38,249 bases of DNA from Bacteroidales bacterium UBA1195 (lineage in GTDB: Bacteria > Bacteroidota > Bacteroidia > Bacteroidales > WCHB1-69), in contig DBYD01000050.1 in the NCBI GenBank assembly GCA_002309855.1, forward strand, positions 30,483-68,731, written 5' to 3'. The notes below the pieces were generated by a model that was not told the DNA's origin, did not search any database, and saw nothing but the letters and a program-made list of their open reading frames with translations. Position 1 is the first letter of the stretch. Each line of letters starts with the position of its first letter. The position numbers were made by a program, and so were the translations under genes. Below, in pieces: positions 9,134 to 17,208 of the stretch.

Positions 9134-10600
9134 TTAAATGATACGGTGTGCGACATGCCCCTCCACATAGATGGCCGCGAAAGGACGTGCCGGACAATAA
9201 TACTCACATGCACCGCAGCCGATGCAGCGTTCGGTGTCCACCGCCGGAACCATACGTCCGTTTTCCTGCCGGACCAGCTGTATGGCACCGGACGGGCAGT
9301 GGCCGGAACAGGCCTCGCAATGCACCCCGTCCCTGCTGGCGATGCAGTTTTCAGCCACCCAGACCGCATGTCCCGTCTGGATGGAGGACTTCTCCTCCAC
9401 CGTCACACGATGTATGGCACCGGTCGGGCACAACTCCGAGCAACGGGTGCATTCCGGACGGCAGAACCCCTTTGTGAAATCAAGTTCGGGGGTCAGCATG
9501 GTGTCCAGTTTTGAGGATGGTGTGAGCACCTTTTGCGGACAATTGCTCACGCAGAGCATACATGCGGTGCAGTGACGCTCAAAATGGCGGCAGTCCATTG
9601 AACCTGCCGGACGAACCGGATTGGAGCGCACCGGCCTTTTCTTCTCCTCTATCACCGCAAGCCCACCGTCCACCTTAAGTGAGGCCGACTCCAGGAGGGC
9701 ACCGCCGGCGACCAATGCGGAGACCTTCAGGAAATCGCGCCGCGAACCGTCCTCCGGAGCGGAAGGCTGCGGGTTTTTCACCTTTTTGCGCAAGCCGTAG
9801 CGGATGGCTCCGGCATGGCACTGCTCCAGACAGTCCATGCAGCCCACGCAGCGGCTGTGGTCCACATGGCCGCTGCCGCTGTCCACACAGGAGGCCTTGC
9901 AGTTTTTCTCGCAGCGTCCGCAATGAACGCATTTCGTATTATCAATTATCGGTTTGAAAAGGGAGAAGCGGGAGACGAAGCCCAACACCGTCCCAACCGG
10001 GCAGATTGTGTTGCACCACATCCTGCCGCTCTTAAACGACCATGCCGCCACCACGACGAACGTCAGTGCCGCCACCACTAAGGCGGAGACCCCGACTGTC
10101 CGTACCGCAACAGGATAAAAGGCATAGCTGCCGTAATGCTCCGCCAGGGCGGCCAGGCCGTTGTTACCCCATGCATACAGCGGGGCGAACAGCTGGGAGG
10201 CGATGCGGCCGTATGCGCTGTAAGGGGCGATAAGCATCACAAGGGAATGCACTCCTGCCAGCATCAGCAGCACAAAGAGGCAGAGAATGCCGTAGCGCAG
10301 CCACGTATGCGGTTTCCGGTAACGGAACCGCCCTTTTTTCACCTTGCCGCCCAACCAGGAAAAGACATCCTGCATCACCCCCAACGGACAGATTACTGAG
10401 CAGTAGACCCGTCCGAAGAGCAAGGTCAGCAGCAGCAGTCCCGCCACGACCAAAAAATTGCACGCCAGCAGTGCCGGCAGGAACTGGATTTTCGCCATCC
10501 ATCCGAGCCAGAGTTGAACCATGCCGGTAAAATCCAAAAAAAGCAGTGTGATCCCTATGAAAAAGAGAACCGCAATAACAACCCTTATTTTCCGTAACAT
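9134..10600 (-). CDS. NapH/NapG-like membrane polyferredoxin with internal twin-arginine motif
   Basis: The 488-residue protein joins two modules. Residues 1-275 resemble NapH: about four to five membrane helices, two membrane-edge C-x3-C-P motifs (Cys67/71 and Cys196/200), and two ferredoxin motifs (Cys224/227/230/234 and Cys251/254/257/261). At 287-291 there is SRRDFLK, a Tat-type motif followed by a mildly hydrophobic Ala/Leu/Gly stretch. Residues 335-488 then carry four more Fe-S motifs, as in NapG: Cys344/347/350/354; Cys380/384/387/391; Cys419/428/431/435; Cys459/462/465/469. NapH family members oxidise membrane quinol and pass electrons to NapG-like ferredoxins. The order suggests that Sec inserts the first half and Tat exports the second. 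It is the first gene of the four-gene operon, with a promoter in the divergent region at 10669. The redox role is inferred; the motifs are directly visible. Confidence 0.9.
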   Translation of the reverse strand: MLRKIRVVIAVLFFIGITLLFLDFTGMVQLWLGWMAKIQFLPALLACNFLVVAGLLLLTLLFGRVYCSVICPLGVMQDVFSWLGGKVKKGRFRYRKPHTWLRYGILCLFVLLMLAGVHSLVMLIAPYSAYGRIASQLFAPLYAWGNNGLAALAEHYGSYAFYPVAVRTVGVSALVVAALTFVVVAAWSFKSGRMWCNTICPVGTVLGFVSRFSLFKPIIDNTKCVHCGRCEKNCKASCVDSGSGHVDHSRCVGCMDCLEQCHAGAIRYGLRKKVKNPQPSAPEDGSRRDFLKVSALVAGGALLESASLKVDGGLAVIEEKKRPVRSNPVRPAGSMDCRHFERHCTACMLCVSNCPQKVLTPSSKLDTMLTPELDFTKGFCRPECTRCSELCPTGAIHRVTVEEKSSIQTGHAVWVAENCIASRDGVHCEACSGHCPSGAIQLVRQENGRMVPAVDTERCIGCGACEYYCPARPFAAIYVEGHVAHRII

Positions 10601-10668
10601 CTTATTGTCTATTAATTATTTTCAAAACAAGCCGGAAGCTCTCCGCCCCACCCTCTGTTTTGAATTTG

Positions 10669-10676
10669 CAAATATA
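10669..10676 (-). promoter_or_regulatory. -7 element for the polyferredoxin/AKR operon
   Basis: Read on the minus strand this is TATATTTG, matching the Bacteroidetes TAnnTTTG -7 consensus, about 69 nt before the start codon at 10600. A convincing -33 partner is not clear. Confidence 0.6.
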
Positions 10677-10722
10677 AACATTTTTCGCATATACTTTCAC
10701 TGTTTCGCACGCAAAAAATCAT

Positions 10723-10730
10723 TACTTTTG
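10723..10730 (+). promoter_or_regulatory. -7 element for the flippase gene
   Basis: TACTTTTG matches TAnnTTTG. It lies 26 nt before the ATG at 10757, giving a short leader. It is back to back with the minus-strand element at 10669, so the 156-bp gap is a divergent promoter region. Confidence 0.65.
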
Positions 10731-10756
10731 CACCGTTTTCAATAATAGGGATTTTT

Positions 10757-12259
10757 ATGGGCAACTTGAAAAAACTGTTGGGAGAATCGGTCATTTACGG
10801 ACTGAGCAGCATTATCGGGCGTTTCCTGAACTACCTGCTGGTGCCGCTGTACACCTACAAGATAGCCGCAGCCTCCGGCGGATACGGCATCGTCACCAAC
10901 CTCTACGCATACACCGCGCTGCTGCTGGTGCTGCTCACCTTCGGCATGGAGACCACCTTCTTCTATTTTGCCAACAGGGAGAAGGACAAGTCCGGACAGA
11001 TTTTCTCCACCGCCTTAGGCGCGGTGGGCACGGTTTCGCTGCTTTTCGTAGCCGCATGCTTCATCTTTACAAGTCCGATCGCCTCCGCGCTGCACTACGA
11101 GGCGCATCCCGAATTCATCCGCATCATGGCCGCCGTGGTCGGGCTGGACGCATTCCAGGCCATCCTTTTCGCGCGGCTCCGTTTCGAGCACCGCGCCTGG
11201 AAGTTCGCCATCCTCAAATTAGGCTTCATAATTTTCAACATCGGGCTTAACCTATTCATTTTCCTGCTCGCCCCCGCCCTGGCGGAAAGCCATCCCGCCC
11301 TGATGGGCTGGTACCGTCCGGACTACCAGGTGGGATATATTTTCATTGTCAACCTGATCTGCACAGCTTCCGTCACCTTCGGCTTCATTCCTGAGCTAAA
11401 GGGGCTCCGGCAAGGCATTGACTTCACACTGCTGAAACAGATGCTAAAATATACATGGCCGCTGCTGCTTATGGGTGTGATAGGCATCCTTAACCAGGTG
11501 GCTGACAAGATCTGCTACCGCTTTCTGGTGCCCGGCACAGAGGGTGAGGTGCAGCTTGGCATCTACGGCGCATGCGTCAAAATCGCAATGATCATGGCCA
11601 TGATAACCCAGGCCTTCCGCTACGCCTACGAACCGTTTGTCTTCGGCGGCAAAAAGGGTCGGGAGAGCCTTGATGACCAAAGCGCAGTTATGAAGTATTT
11701 CGTTATTTTCACCCTCTTCGCATTTCTGGTGGTGGTGCTTTACATGGACATCTTCAAATATATCATCAAACGGGACTACTGGGAGGGGCTGCGGACCGTC
11801 CCCATCGTCATGATGGCGGAGATTTTCATGGGCATCTACTTCAACCTCTCATTCTGGTACAAGCAGGCGGAGAAGACCTGGTGGGGCGCAATATTCTCCG
11901 GCATAGGATGCGCCGCACTGCTGGCCATAAACTTCATCTTTGTCCCCAAGTACGGATACATGGCCTGCGCCTGGGGCGGCCTTGCAGGATACGGCATCTG
12001 CATGCTGCTCTCCTACTTCACCTCACTGCGGCTTAAAAAGAATCCAACCTACCAACCCTTTATCGCCGACTATCCTGTGAAAGCCCTGCTCGGCTATTTC
12101 GCTCTGGCGCTCGCACTCTACGCGTGCAGCCTTTGGCTGCGTCCGGAAAGGACAGGCTGGATGTTCGCCTTCAACACATTGCTGATGGTTGTCTACCTCG
12201 CCGCCGTCGTCTGGAACGAAAGGGAGCTGTTCCGCAGTCTGGTAGGGAGAAAACGGTAA
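10757..12259 (+). CDS. Polysaccharide/oligosaccharide flippase (Wzx-like, MOP superfamily)
   Basis: A 500-residue integral membrane protein with about 14 hydrophobic helices spread across the whole length. The N-terminal pattern (a conserved small-residue segment, YGLSSIIGRFLNY, then LVPLYTY) and the overall layout match the polysaccharide-transport branch of the MOP flippase superfamily. Such proteins move undecaprenyl-linked sugar units across the inner membrane. No glycosyltransferase or other surface-sugar genes lie nearby, so this is an orphan flippase of the kind many Bacteroidetes keep outside capsule loci. Its cargo cannot be read from the sequence; it could be a lipid-linked oligosaccharide for O-glycosylation or lipopolysaccharide, or another lipid-linked precursor. 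It has its own promoter, and the EamA transporter gene starts 4 nt after its stop. Confidence 0.88.
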   Translation: MGNLKKLLGESVIYGLSSIIGRFLNYLLVPLYTYKIAAASGGYGIVTNLYAYTALLLVLLTFGMETTFFYFANREKDKSGQIFSTALGAVGTVSLLFVAACFIFTSPIASALHYEAHPEFIRIMAAVVGLDAFQAILFARLRFEHRAWKFAILKLGFIIFNIGLNLFIFLLAPALAESHPALMGWYRPDYQVGYIFIVNLICTASVTFGFIPELKGLRQGIDFTLLKQMLKYTWPLLLMGVIGILNQVADKICYRFLVPGTEGEVQLGIYGACVKIAMIMAMITQAFRYAYEPFVFGGKKGRESLDDQSAVMKYFVIFTLFAFLVVVLYMDIFKYIIKRDYWEGLRTVPIVMMAEIFMGIYFNLSFWYKQAEKTWWGAIFSGIGCAALLAINFIFVPKYGYMACAWGGLAGYGICMLLSYFTSLRLKKNPTYQPFIADYPVKALLGYFALALALYACSLWLRPERTGWMFAFNTLLMVVYLAAVVWNERELFRSLVGRKR

Positions 12260-12263
12260 CCAC

Positions 12264-13265
12264 ATGTTTGTAGGGGAAACACTTTCACTCATTGTGGCCG
12301 CTGCATGGACGGTGACCGCGCTGTACGCAGAGGTCGGCTCCAAACGCATAGGGTCGCTGCCATTCAACGCCGTCCGCATGAGCATGTCGCTTGTTTTCCT
12401 TGCACTGACGCTCTGGCTGACCATGGGTGTTCCTGTGCCGCGCTTTGCGGACAGTGCCACATGGATGTGGCTGCTTCTCTCCGGAGTGGTCGGATATGTG
12501 GTCGGAGATTACTTCCTGATGCAGGGATACATCATCATCGGGTCGCGCTTCGGGCAGCTCTTCATGACCCTTTCCGCACCGACAGCCGCCCTGCTCGGAC
12601 GGATGTTCATCGGGGAGCAGATGCGTCCGACAGCCATTGCCGGCATGTTTGTCACACTGTGCGGCATAGCCATCTCCATCCTGTCGAAAAAGGAGGAACC
12701 GGCCGGCCGTGACAGGGATGTTTCCGCCTTCCGGCTCCGGCTCAAACTGCCGCGCAAGGGCATTTTCTGCGCCGCAATGGCCGGCATCTGCCAAGGGGCA
12801 GGACTTGTGCTGAGCAAAATCGGGATGGCCAGCTATGATGCGGCGCTGCACATCCGGGGAATCTCCGCAGATGCAGTTCCTGAAGGAGCGTTGCTGCGAA
12901 TTCCGCTCAAGATAAGCATTCCGTTCGCCTCCACCATGATGCGCGGCACCATCGGGCTGGCCGGATTCCTCCTGCTGCTGTTCCTATTTTCAAAAGGGAG
13001 TGCCGCACCGCTACGTAAGGCATTGAAAGACCGCAAAGCGCTGAAATGCGCCTTCTGGTCGATGTTTTTCGGTCCATTTGTCGGGGTAAGCCTTTCGCTG
13101 ATGGCGACGCTGTACACCGCCACAGGCATTGCACAGACCCTTTTCGCCCTGACGCCGGTGCTGATCATCGCCCCCGCTGCACTGATTTTCCACCAGAAGG
13201 TGACCCTACGCGAGGTGATCGGAGCCGTCATAAGCGTCGGCGGCGTGTGCCTGTTTTTCATTTAG
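12264..13265 (+). CDS. EamA/DMT family transporter
   Basis: A 333-residue protein with about ten membrane helices in two similar halves, the fold of drug/metabolite (EamA) transporters. The first half has the typical conserved stretch around residues 75-125 (VVGDYFLMQGY, then SAPTAALLG and GEQM). The second repeat has the corresponding TLYTATGIAQTL and HQKVTLREVIGAVIS segments near the C-terminus. A longer than usual middle segment (about residues 145-210) separates the halves. Members export amino acids, nucleobases or other small metabolites, and the substrate here is not evident. It lies 4 nt after the flippase and is surely co-transcribed. The 127 bp after its stop, before the convergent ORF6N gene, holds no obvious hairpin. 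Confidence 0.88.
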   Translation: MFVGETLSLIVAAAWTVTALYAEVGSKRIGSLPFNAVRMSMSLVFLALTLWLTMGVPVPRFADSATWMWLLLSGVVGYVVGDYFLMQGYIIIGSRFGQLFMTLSAPTAALLGRMFIGEQMRPTAIAGMFVTLCGIAISILSKKEEPAGRDRDVSAFRLRLKLPRKGIFCAAMAGICQGAGLVLSKIGMASYDAALHIRGISADAVPEGALLRIPLKISIPFASTMMRGTIGLAGFLLLLFLFSKGSAAPLRKALKDRKALKCAFWSMFFGPFVGVSLSLMATLYTATGIAQTLFALTPVLIIAPAALIFHQKVTLREVIGAVISVGGVCLFFI

Positions 13266-13392
13266 CCTCTTTCACCTCCCAGACCAGATGCCGCTGTTTT
13301 TCACAACCCTTTTATTTCCTCCACTGGAATCCCCGTGGATTGGGCAATATTGCACATCGGTTCGTATTGCCATTTTAATATGCAGGGAACAG

Positions 13393-14373
13393 TCATGCGT
13401 CACATGAAATATTTGCTTTTTCATTTTGCTGCAAATTTGCTATGATGTCTTGATAGAGCATAATATCCTCCACTTGGGTTATGGATGTTATGCGTTTGCC
13501 GCTATCCTTTGACGAACCGCCGCAATGGAATATTTTCTCACTGGCCGTTCCATGGTCTATGATAATGTATCGGTCATGAAAAATGCCACCATTTTTCTTC
13601 AATGTAATATCAACCTTCGGGTATTCATGTTGAAAATCATTGAATTCACTTCGATGGAGATTATGGTTCCTGTTATCGGTGAAAATGGTTATTTTTACGT
13701 TTTCCGCAACAGATTTGAGCAGCACCAAAGATTTCAACCCGATATAATCATCTATAATATAGACTGATTCCTTTGCTGAGGAATATATTTCATTGTATGC
13801 TATTGCAGCTTCCACTGTCTGACCGTTATAAAACAGATAGTCTTTTTTTATTTTCGGATCAGTGAAATCCCTGATGATAATTGAAATATCGTCATGTGTC
13901 ACCATCTGTTGCCTGATCTGCATGATGTCATTAGTATTTCGTTGGGTTTGAAGGGAAAGTTTTAACAATGCAGGGCTTTCCATCACATCCTGACTTTGGA
14001 CTATGAAATCCTTCATCTGCTTGAAAAGACGAATCAATGTCTTGCTCTGTTTCACAGCAAGGTCTCCTTTCAACACGGTCATCAGCATATAGATGCCCTG
14101 TTCGGTAAAAGCGTATGGAAGTTTGCGCGTGCCGCCCCAACTTGATATCGAAAATTTCGACATCAAGTTTTTAAACTCCAAGTCTGTTAGTTGGAACCGA
14201 AAATCAGTATCAAAACGCTCAATATTGTTCTTGACCTGTTCATTGAATCGCGTAGTTGTATATCCGTAAATTGCAGCCAAATCGAAATCCAACATCACTT
14301 GAACACCCCTGATAAGGTGTATCTTAGATGCTATAATATCTTCTGTGAGAAGTAACAACTCATTCTTTTCCAT
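13393..14373 (-). CDS. ORF6N-domain protein with C-terminal phospholipase D-like domain
   Basis: A 326-residue protein. Residues about 10-98 form an ORF6N domain, a putative DNA-binding module found in phage and mobile-element proteins; the segments VMLDFDLAAIYGY and YAFTEQGIYML are typical. A helical linker leads to a C-terminal domain with a PLD-like signature: His266-x-Arg268-x4-Asp273, then GGSSKD at 285-290. The classical HKD lysine is replaced by arginine, and only one such motif is present, so activity would need a dimer or may be lost. The gene is clearly more AT-rich than its neighbours, stands alone with its own -7 element at 14401, and looks horizontally acquired. A nuclease or regulatory role in phage defence or mobile-element biology is possible but unproven. 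The ORF6N assignment is firm; the PLD one is moderate. Confidence 0.85.
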   Translation of the reverse strand: MEKNELLLLTEDIIASKIHLIRGVQVMLDFDLAAIYGYTTTRFNEQVKNNIERFDTDFRFQLTDLEFKNLMSKFSISSWGGTRKLPYAFTEQGIYMLMTVLKGDLAVKQSKTLIRLFKQMKDFIVQSQDVMESPALLKLSLQTQRNTNDIMQIRQQMVTHDDISIIIRDFTDPKIKKDYLFYNGQTVEAAIAYNEIYSSAKESVYIIDDYIGLKSLVLLKSVAENVKITIFTDNRNHNLHRSEFNDFQHEYPKVDITLKKNGGIFHDRYIIIDHGTASEKIFHCGGSSKDSGKRITSITQVEDIMLYQDIIANLQQNEKANISCDA

Positions 14374-14400
14374 TTTTTAATCAAAAAAAATATTACGCTG

Positions 14401-14408
14401 CAAAAATA
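14401..14408 (-). promoter_or_regulatory. -7 element for the ORF6N/PLD gene
   Basis: The minus strand reads TATTTTTG, a TAnnTTTG match, 27 nt before the ATG at 14373. This gives the ORF6N gene its own promoter apart from the upstream ppiD-lipoprotein pair. Confidence 0.5.
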
Positions 14409-14495
14409 CTCAAAACCGGGATACGAACTTCCGCTTTCACGGAGAAAAAAAACTTCACGGCGCGGAAAAAACATTCCACCGCAGACTGCCCTTCA

Positions 14496-14885
14496 TCATC
14501 GCTCTGACCAGACACCGCTGCTGACCTTCCAGCGGCGACCTTCCTTTTTTAGAAGTACAAGCCGGTAGAGGGTGTCCTCCCGCTGTGACGGTTCGCGCAG
14601 CAGAATCATACAGGAGGCGATTGCAGAAGTGTCGTTCAGATGTTCAACAGCAACGTCACGGACTCTGACACGCCGCTGCCGCAGGCGTTTCTTGTCATCC
14701 TGACGCAACTGGCCGGCAAAATCCGAAAAAGCCTCCTGCTGCGATACCGTCACATGGTTCCGTGCACGGACATAATCACCCGTCAGGTACGCCCTATAAA
14801 ATTTTTTTACCGCCTGATCGGACGAACAGGCGGTAAAAAAAGTCATGAAAAAAATGAAAAAAATGAAAAATCTAATCCTTAGCAT
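14496..14885 (-). CDS. Small lipoprotein, DUF4878/NTF2-like
   Basis: A 129-residue protein with a Phe-rich signal peptide and lipobox F-T-A-C (Cys20). The mature part has the alternating helix/strand pattern of DUF4878-type NTF2-fold lipoproteins: AVKKFYRAYLTGDY near the start, strands with DTSAIASCMI and YRLVLLKKEGRRWK toward the end, and a final WKVSSGVW. I see no catalytic residues; this fold usually serves as a periplasmic or outer-membrane accessory domain. It begins 4 nt after the PpiD-like gene and shares its promoter, so it may help with envelope protein quality control. The signal peptide is encoded by a 9-bp tandem repeat (see findings). Confidence 0.78.
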   Translation of the reverse strand: MLRIRFFIFFIFFMTFFTACSSDQAVKKFYRAYLTGDYVRARNHVTVSQQEAFSDFAGQLRQDDKKRLRQRRVRVRDVAVEHLNDTSAIASCMILLREPSQREDTLYRLVLLKKEGRRWKVSSGVWSER

Positions 14886-14889
14886 GCGC

Positions 14890-17049
14890 TTAAAAAACTT
14901 TGGCGCGATAATCTGACAATTTGTACATCTTGCGCAATGTGGCGGTCAACCCTTGAGAGAGCTGGTTCTGCACCATCATCTGCTGACGTTCCACATAGCT
15001 GTTCAGCCGCTCGCTCCTGTCGCCTGCAGCTGACATGGCCTCCGGCTGTTTGAAGCTGACAGGGCAGAGCACGTAGACACCCATCTCACCTTTGCAGACC
15101 AGCTGCCTGTTCACCTCGGACTGGCCGAACAGTTTACCGATTACCTCCGCCTCGGCACCGTAATGGCCAAGGTTCCGATCAGCAAAGCGCACGGAGACTG
15201 TATCCACCTCCGCACCGAATTGTGCGGCGATCTGACTCAAATCGGAGGTTTTGCTCATGGTCTCATCCAAAGATTTTTGCAGAATCTCGGCCTTCTTGTC
15301 CCTTCTGACCATGGTTTCAGCATACTGGCGCAACATGTCAAGCGGCGCATAACCGGCAGGATAAATCTCCTTCAGTGCGGCCACCACAAACATGTTTTCA
15401 AAAGAGAAGACATTGGAGACATCCCCTTTCTTAGTGTCCTTGTCATAGGCCCAACGGACCACATCGCGCGAAGCGCTGGCATCCAGACCAGGAACAGAAT
15501 AGGAGGTTGCGGAGGCCCTCTCAAAGGAACGGCGGTTCAGTTTCTCCGCAGTCACCTTCTGGTCGAACTGCTCATAGGTGGTTGTGCCGTTAGCAAAGTT
15601 GTTGGCGGCGCTTTCAATGTTGTCAATTGTCTCCGAAGAGGCGGAAATCTGCTTTCTGCCAATGGCCAGCTGAACCTTAGGCGAGAAAGGAGTGTTGGCA
15701 TTCACCCGGAAAATGTAAGTTCCTATTGGATATTCCACCTTCACCACACTGCCCGGCGCACGCATGTACAACGTGTCAAAGAACATTTGGACAGGACTAC
15801 CATCCACAAAGAAACGCTCGGCACTGCCGTCCGTCAACCATAAACGTCCGGAATCCGGCAACTGGGCCTGGGGAATGTCAGAACGGAGGGTGGCCACATC
15901 ATAAAAGTCACCACCGGCCAACAGTTCCTGATAGGCGCTGTCAACAATCTTCTTGCTGGCAGATTCCTTCCGCTGCGCATTCTGCAGGCCATGCTTGGCA
16001 ACGAAAATGAAGCTGACATTGATGGAATCGGGACGGATCTTGGCATTAAGCAGTTTGGCAAAATACCAGTAATCGGCGTCAATGAAAGGTTCGATATAGG
16101 AACCGACAGGAATACGGAAAGCAATGCTGTCCAGACCTGCAGGCAGCTGCCCCTGCTTGTAATAGGTGCTGTCGTAACGGGAATCCACCATGCGGGAGAT
16201 GAAGTTACGCGGGTTCTCCGCCGTCTTGAACTCCTCAAACTGCTCACGGAAATCACGCTCGATGGCCGACAGGTCGGCGGCGGAAGGCTCGATGGGGAAC
16301 ATCACATACTCCAGGTTGCGCCATTCCTCATCCTGCTCGAAACGGTATTTGTTATCCTCATACCATTTTTCAATCTCCTTGTCGGAAACCGTCACCTTGT
16401 CATCGGAAACCGAAGAGTGGCTGTATGGAACCTGAACCAGCAGAAGTTCCGCAGTGGTTTCATCCTCGTCAAGGCTCATTTCGGCAAAGGCCTTGGGAAG
16501 GTAGGCACCTTTGGCCAACAGTGTGAAATATTTGTTGTTGAGCGCCTCCTTCTCAATATAACGCTCCAAATCCATATAGGCCTTCACAATGTTGGAATCG
16601 TACTGGGACATGTTGTCCAAAAATCCCTGTGCCAACTGGCTGTTGTAATTTCCGCTGGCATCCGAAAAGAAGCGGCGGGCATAGGCGTTCGGATTCTCAC
16701 CGGCCACCAGGTCACGCAGCTCATCGGTGGTGACGGTGATGCCCAACGCATCCATCTGGGAATAGAGTGTCACAGAATCCACCAGTTCATTGTAGATGTT
16801 GTCCCGCAACTGGTATTCCTCCTCATGGGAGAGGGTCCCGCCGTTCTGCTGGCGGACCAAATCATGGTAATGATTGTATTTTTCCTCGAACTCCAAGTAG
16901 GATATTTTGGTTTTTCCCACCTGGATGAAATTGCTGTAGACCTTGTTGCCGGGTTTCTTCAAATCACCCACGATGAATGCAAGAAGTGCAAGTGCCACAA
17001 TGGTTAACAAAATCACAGAATGCTTTCTGATTCTTCCAATAACTGCCAT
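14890..17049 (-). CDS. PpiD/SurA-type membrane-anchored peptidylprolyl isomerase
   Basis: A 719-residue protein with one N-terminal membrane anchor (residues about 12-28) and a large periplasmic part. Residues 35-200 form a SurA/PpiD N-terminal chaperone domain (YLEFEEKYN, then a long helical region). The centre (about 345-460) carries a parvulin-like PPIase region (SFIFVAKHG, LLAGGDFYDVA, VEYPIGTYIFRV). A helical C-terminal domain follows. PpiD proteins help newly exported outer-membrane and periplasmic proteins fold. The length is somewhat above the 620 or so residues of the Escherichia coli protein but typical for Bacteroidetes. Its promoter lies in the divergent region at 17096, and the small lipoprotein follows 4 nt downstream. 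Parvulin activity is not certain, since some of these domains are inactive. Confidence 0.9.
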   Translation of the reverse strand: MAVIGRIRKHSVILLTIVALALLAFIVGDLKKPGNKVYSNFIQVGKTKISYLEFEEKYNHYHDLVRQQNGGTLSHEEEYQLRDNIYNELVDSVTLYSQMDALGITVTTDELRDLVAGENPNAYARRFFSDASGNYNSQLAQGFLDNMSQYDSNIVKAYMDLERYIEKEALNNKYFTLLAKGAYLPKAFAEMSLDEDETTAELLLVQVPYSHSSVSDDKVTVSDKEIEKWYEDNKYRFEQDEEWRNLEYVMFPIEPSAADLSAIERDFREQFEEFKTAENPRNFISRMVDSRYDSTYYKQGQLPAGLDSIAFRIPVGSYIEPFIDADYWYFAKLLNAKIRPDSINVSFIFVAKHGLQNAQRKESASKKIVDSAYQELLAGGDFYDVATLRSDIPQAQLPDSGRLWLTDGSAERFFVDGSPVQMFFDTLYMRAPGSVVKVEYPIGTYIFRVNANTPFSPKVQLAIGRKQISASSETIDNIESAANNFANGTTTYEQFDQKVTAEKLNRRSFERASATSYSVPGLDASASRDVVRWAYDKDTKKGDVSNVFSFENMFVVAALKEIYPAGYAPLDMLRQYAETMVRRDKKAEILQKSLDETMSKTSDLSQIAAQFGAEVDTVSVRFADRNLGHYGAEAEVIGKLFGQSEVNRQLVCKGEMGVYVLCPVSFKQPEAMSAAGDRSERLNSYVERQQMMVQNQLSQGLTATLRKMYKLSDYRAKVF

Positions 17050-17095
17050 TTTCCTTAATTGTTTTTATATTTTGGTCACATGTTAAAACAAGATG

Positions 17096-17103
17096 CAAAA
17101 GTA
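17096..17103 (-). promoter_or_regulatory. -7 element for the ppiD-like operon
   Basis: The minus strand reads TACTTTTG, a full match to TAnnTTTG, 46 nt before the ATG at 17049. Confidence 0.65.
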
Positions 17104-17174
17104 GTCAATTTCCCGCTATCTTTTTTCATTTTCAAAAAAATATTTTCAATGCCGCTTCCTATCCCCTTTTTGAT

Positions 17175-17182
17175 TACTTTTG
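17175..17182 (+). promoter_or_regulatory. -7 element for the carboxynorspermidine dehydrogenase operon
   Basis: TACTTTTG matches TAnnTTTG, 26 nt before the ATG at 17209. It is divergent from the element at 17096 in the same 159-bp gap. Confidence 0.65.
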
Positions 17183-17208
17183 CAGTTTGAAATTAAACAC
17201 AAGCGAAC

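Noticed and set aside
15991..17007. Long plus-strand open frame opposite the PpiD-like gene
   Set aside because: Shadow of a gene with clear domain structure; no signal or motif of its own.
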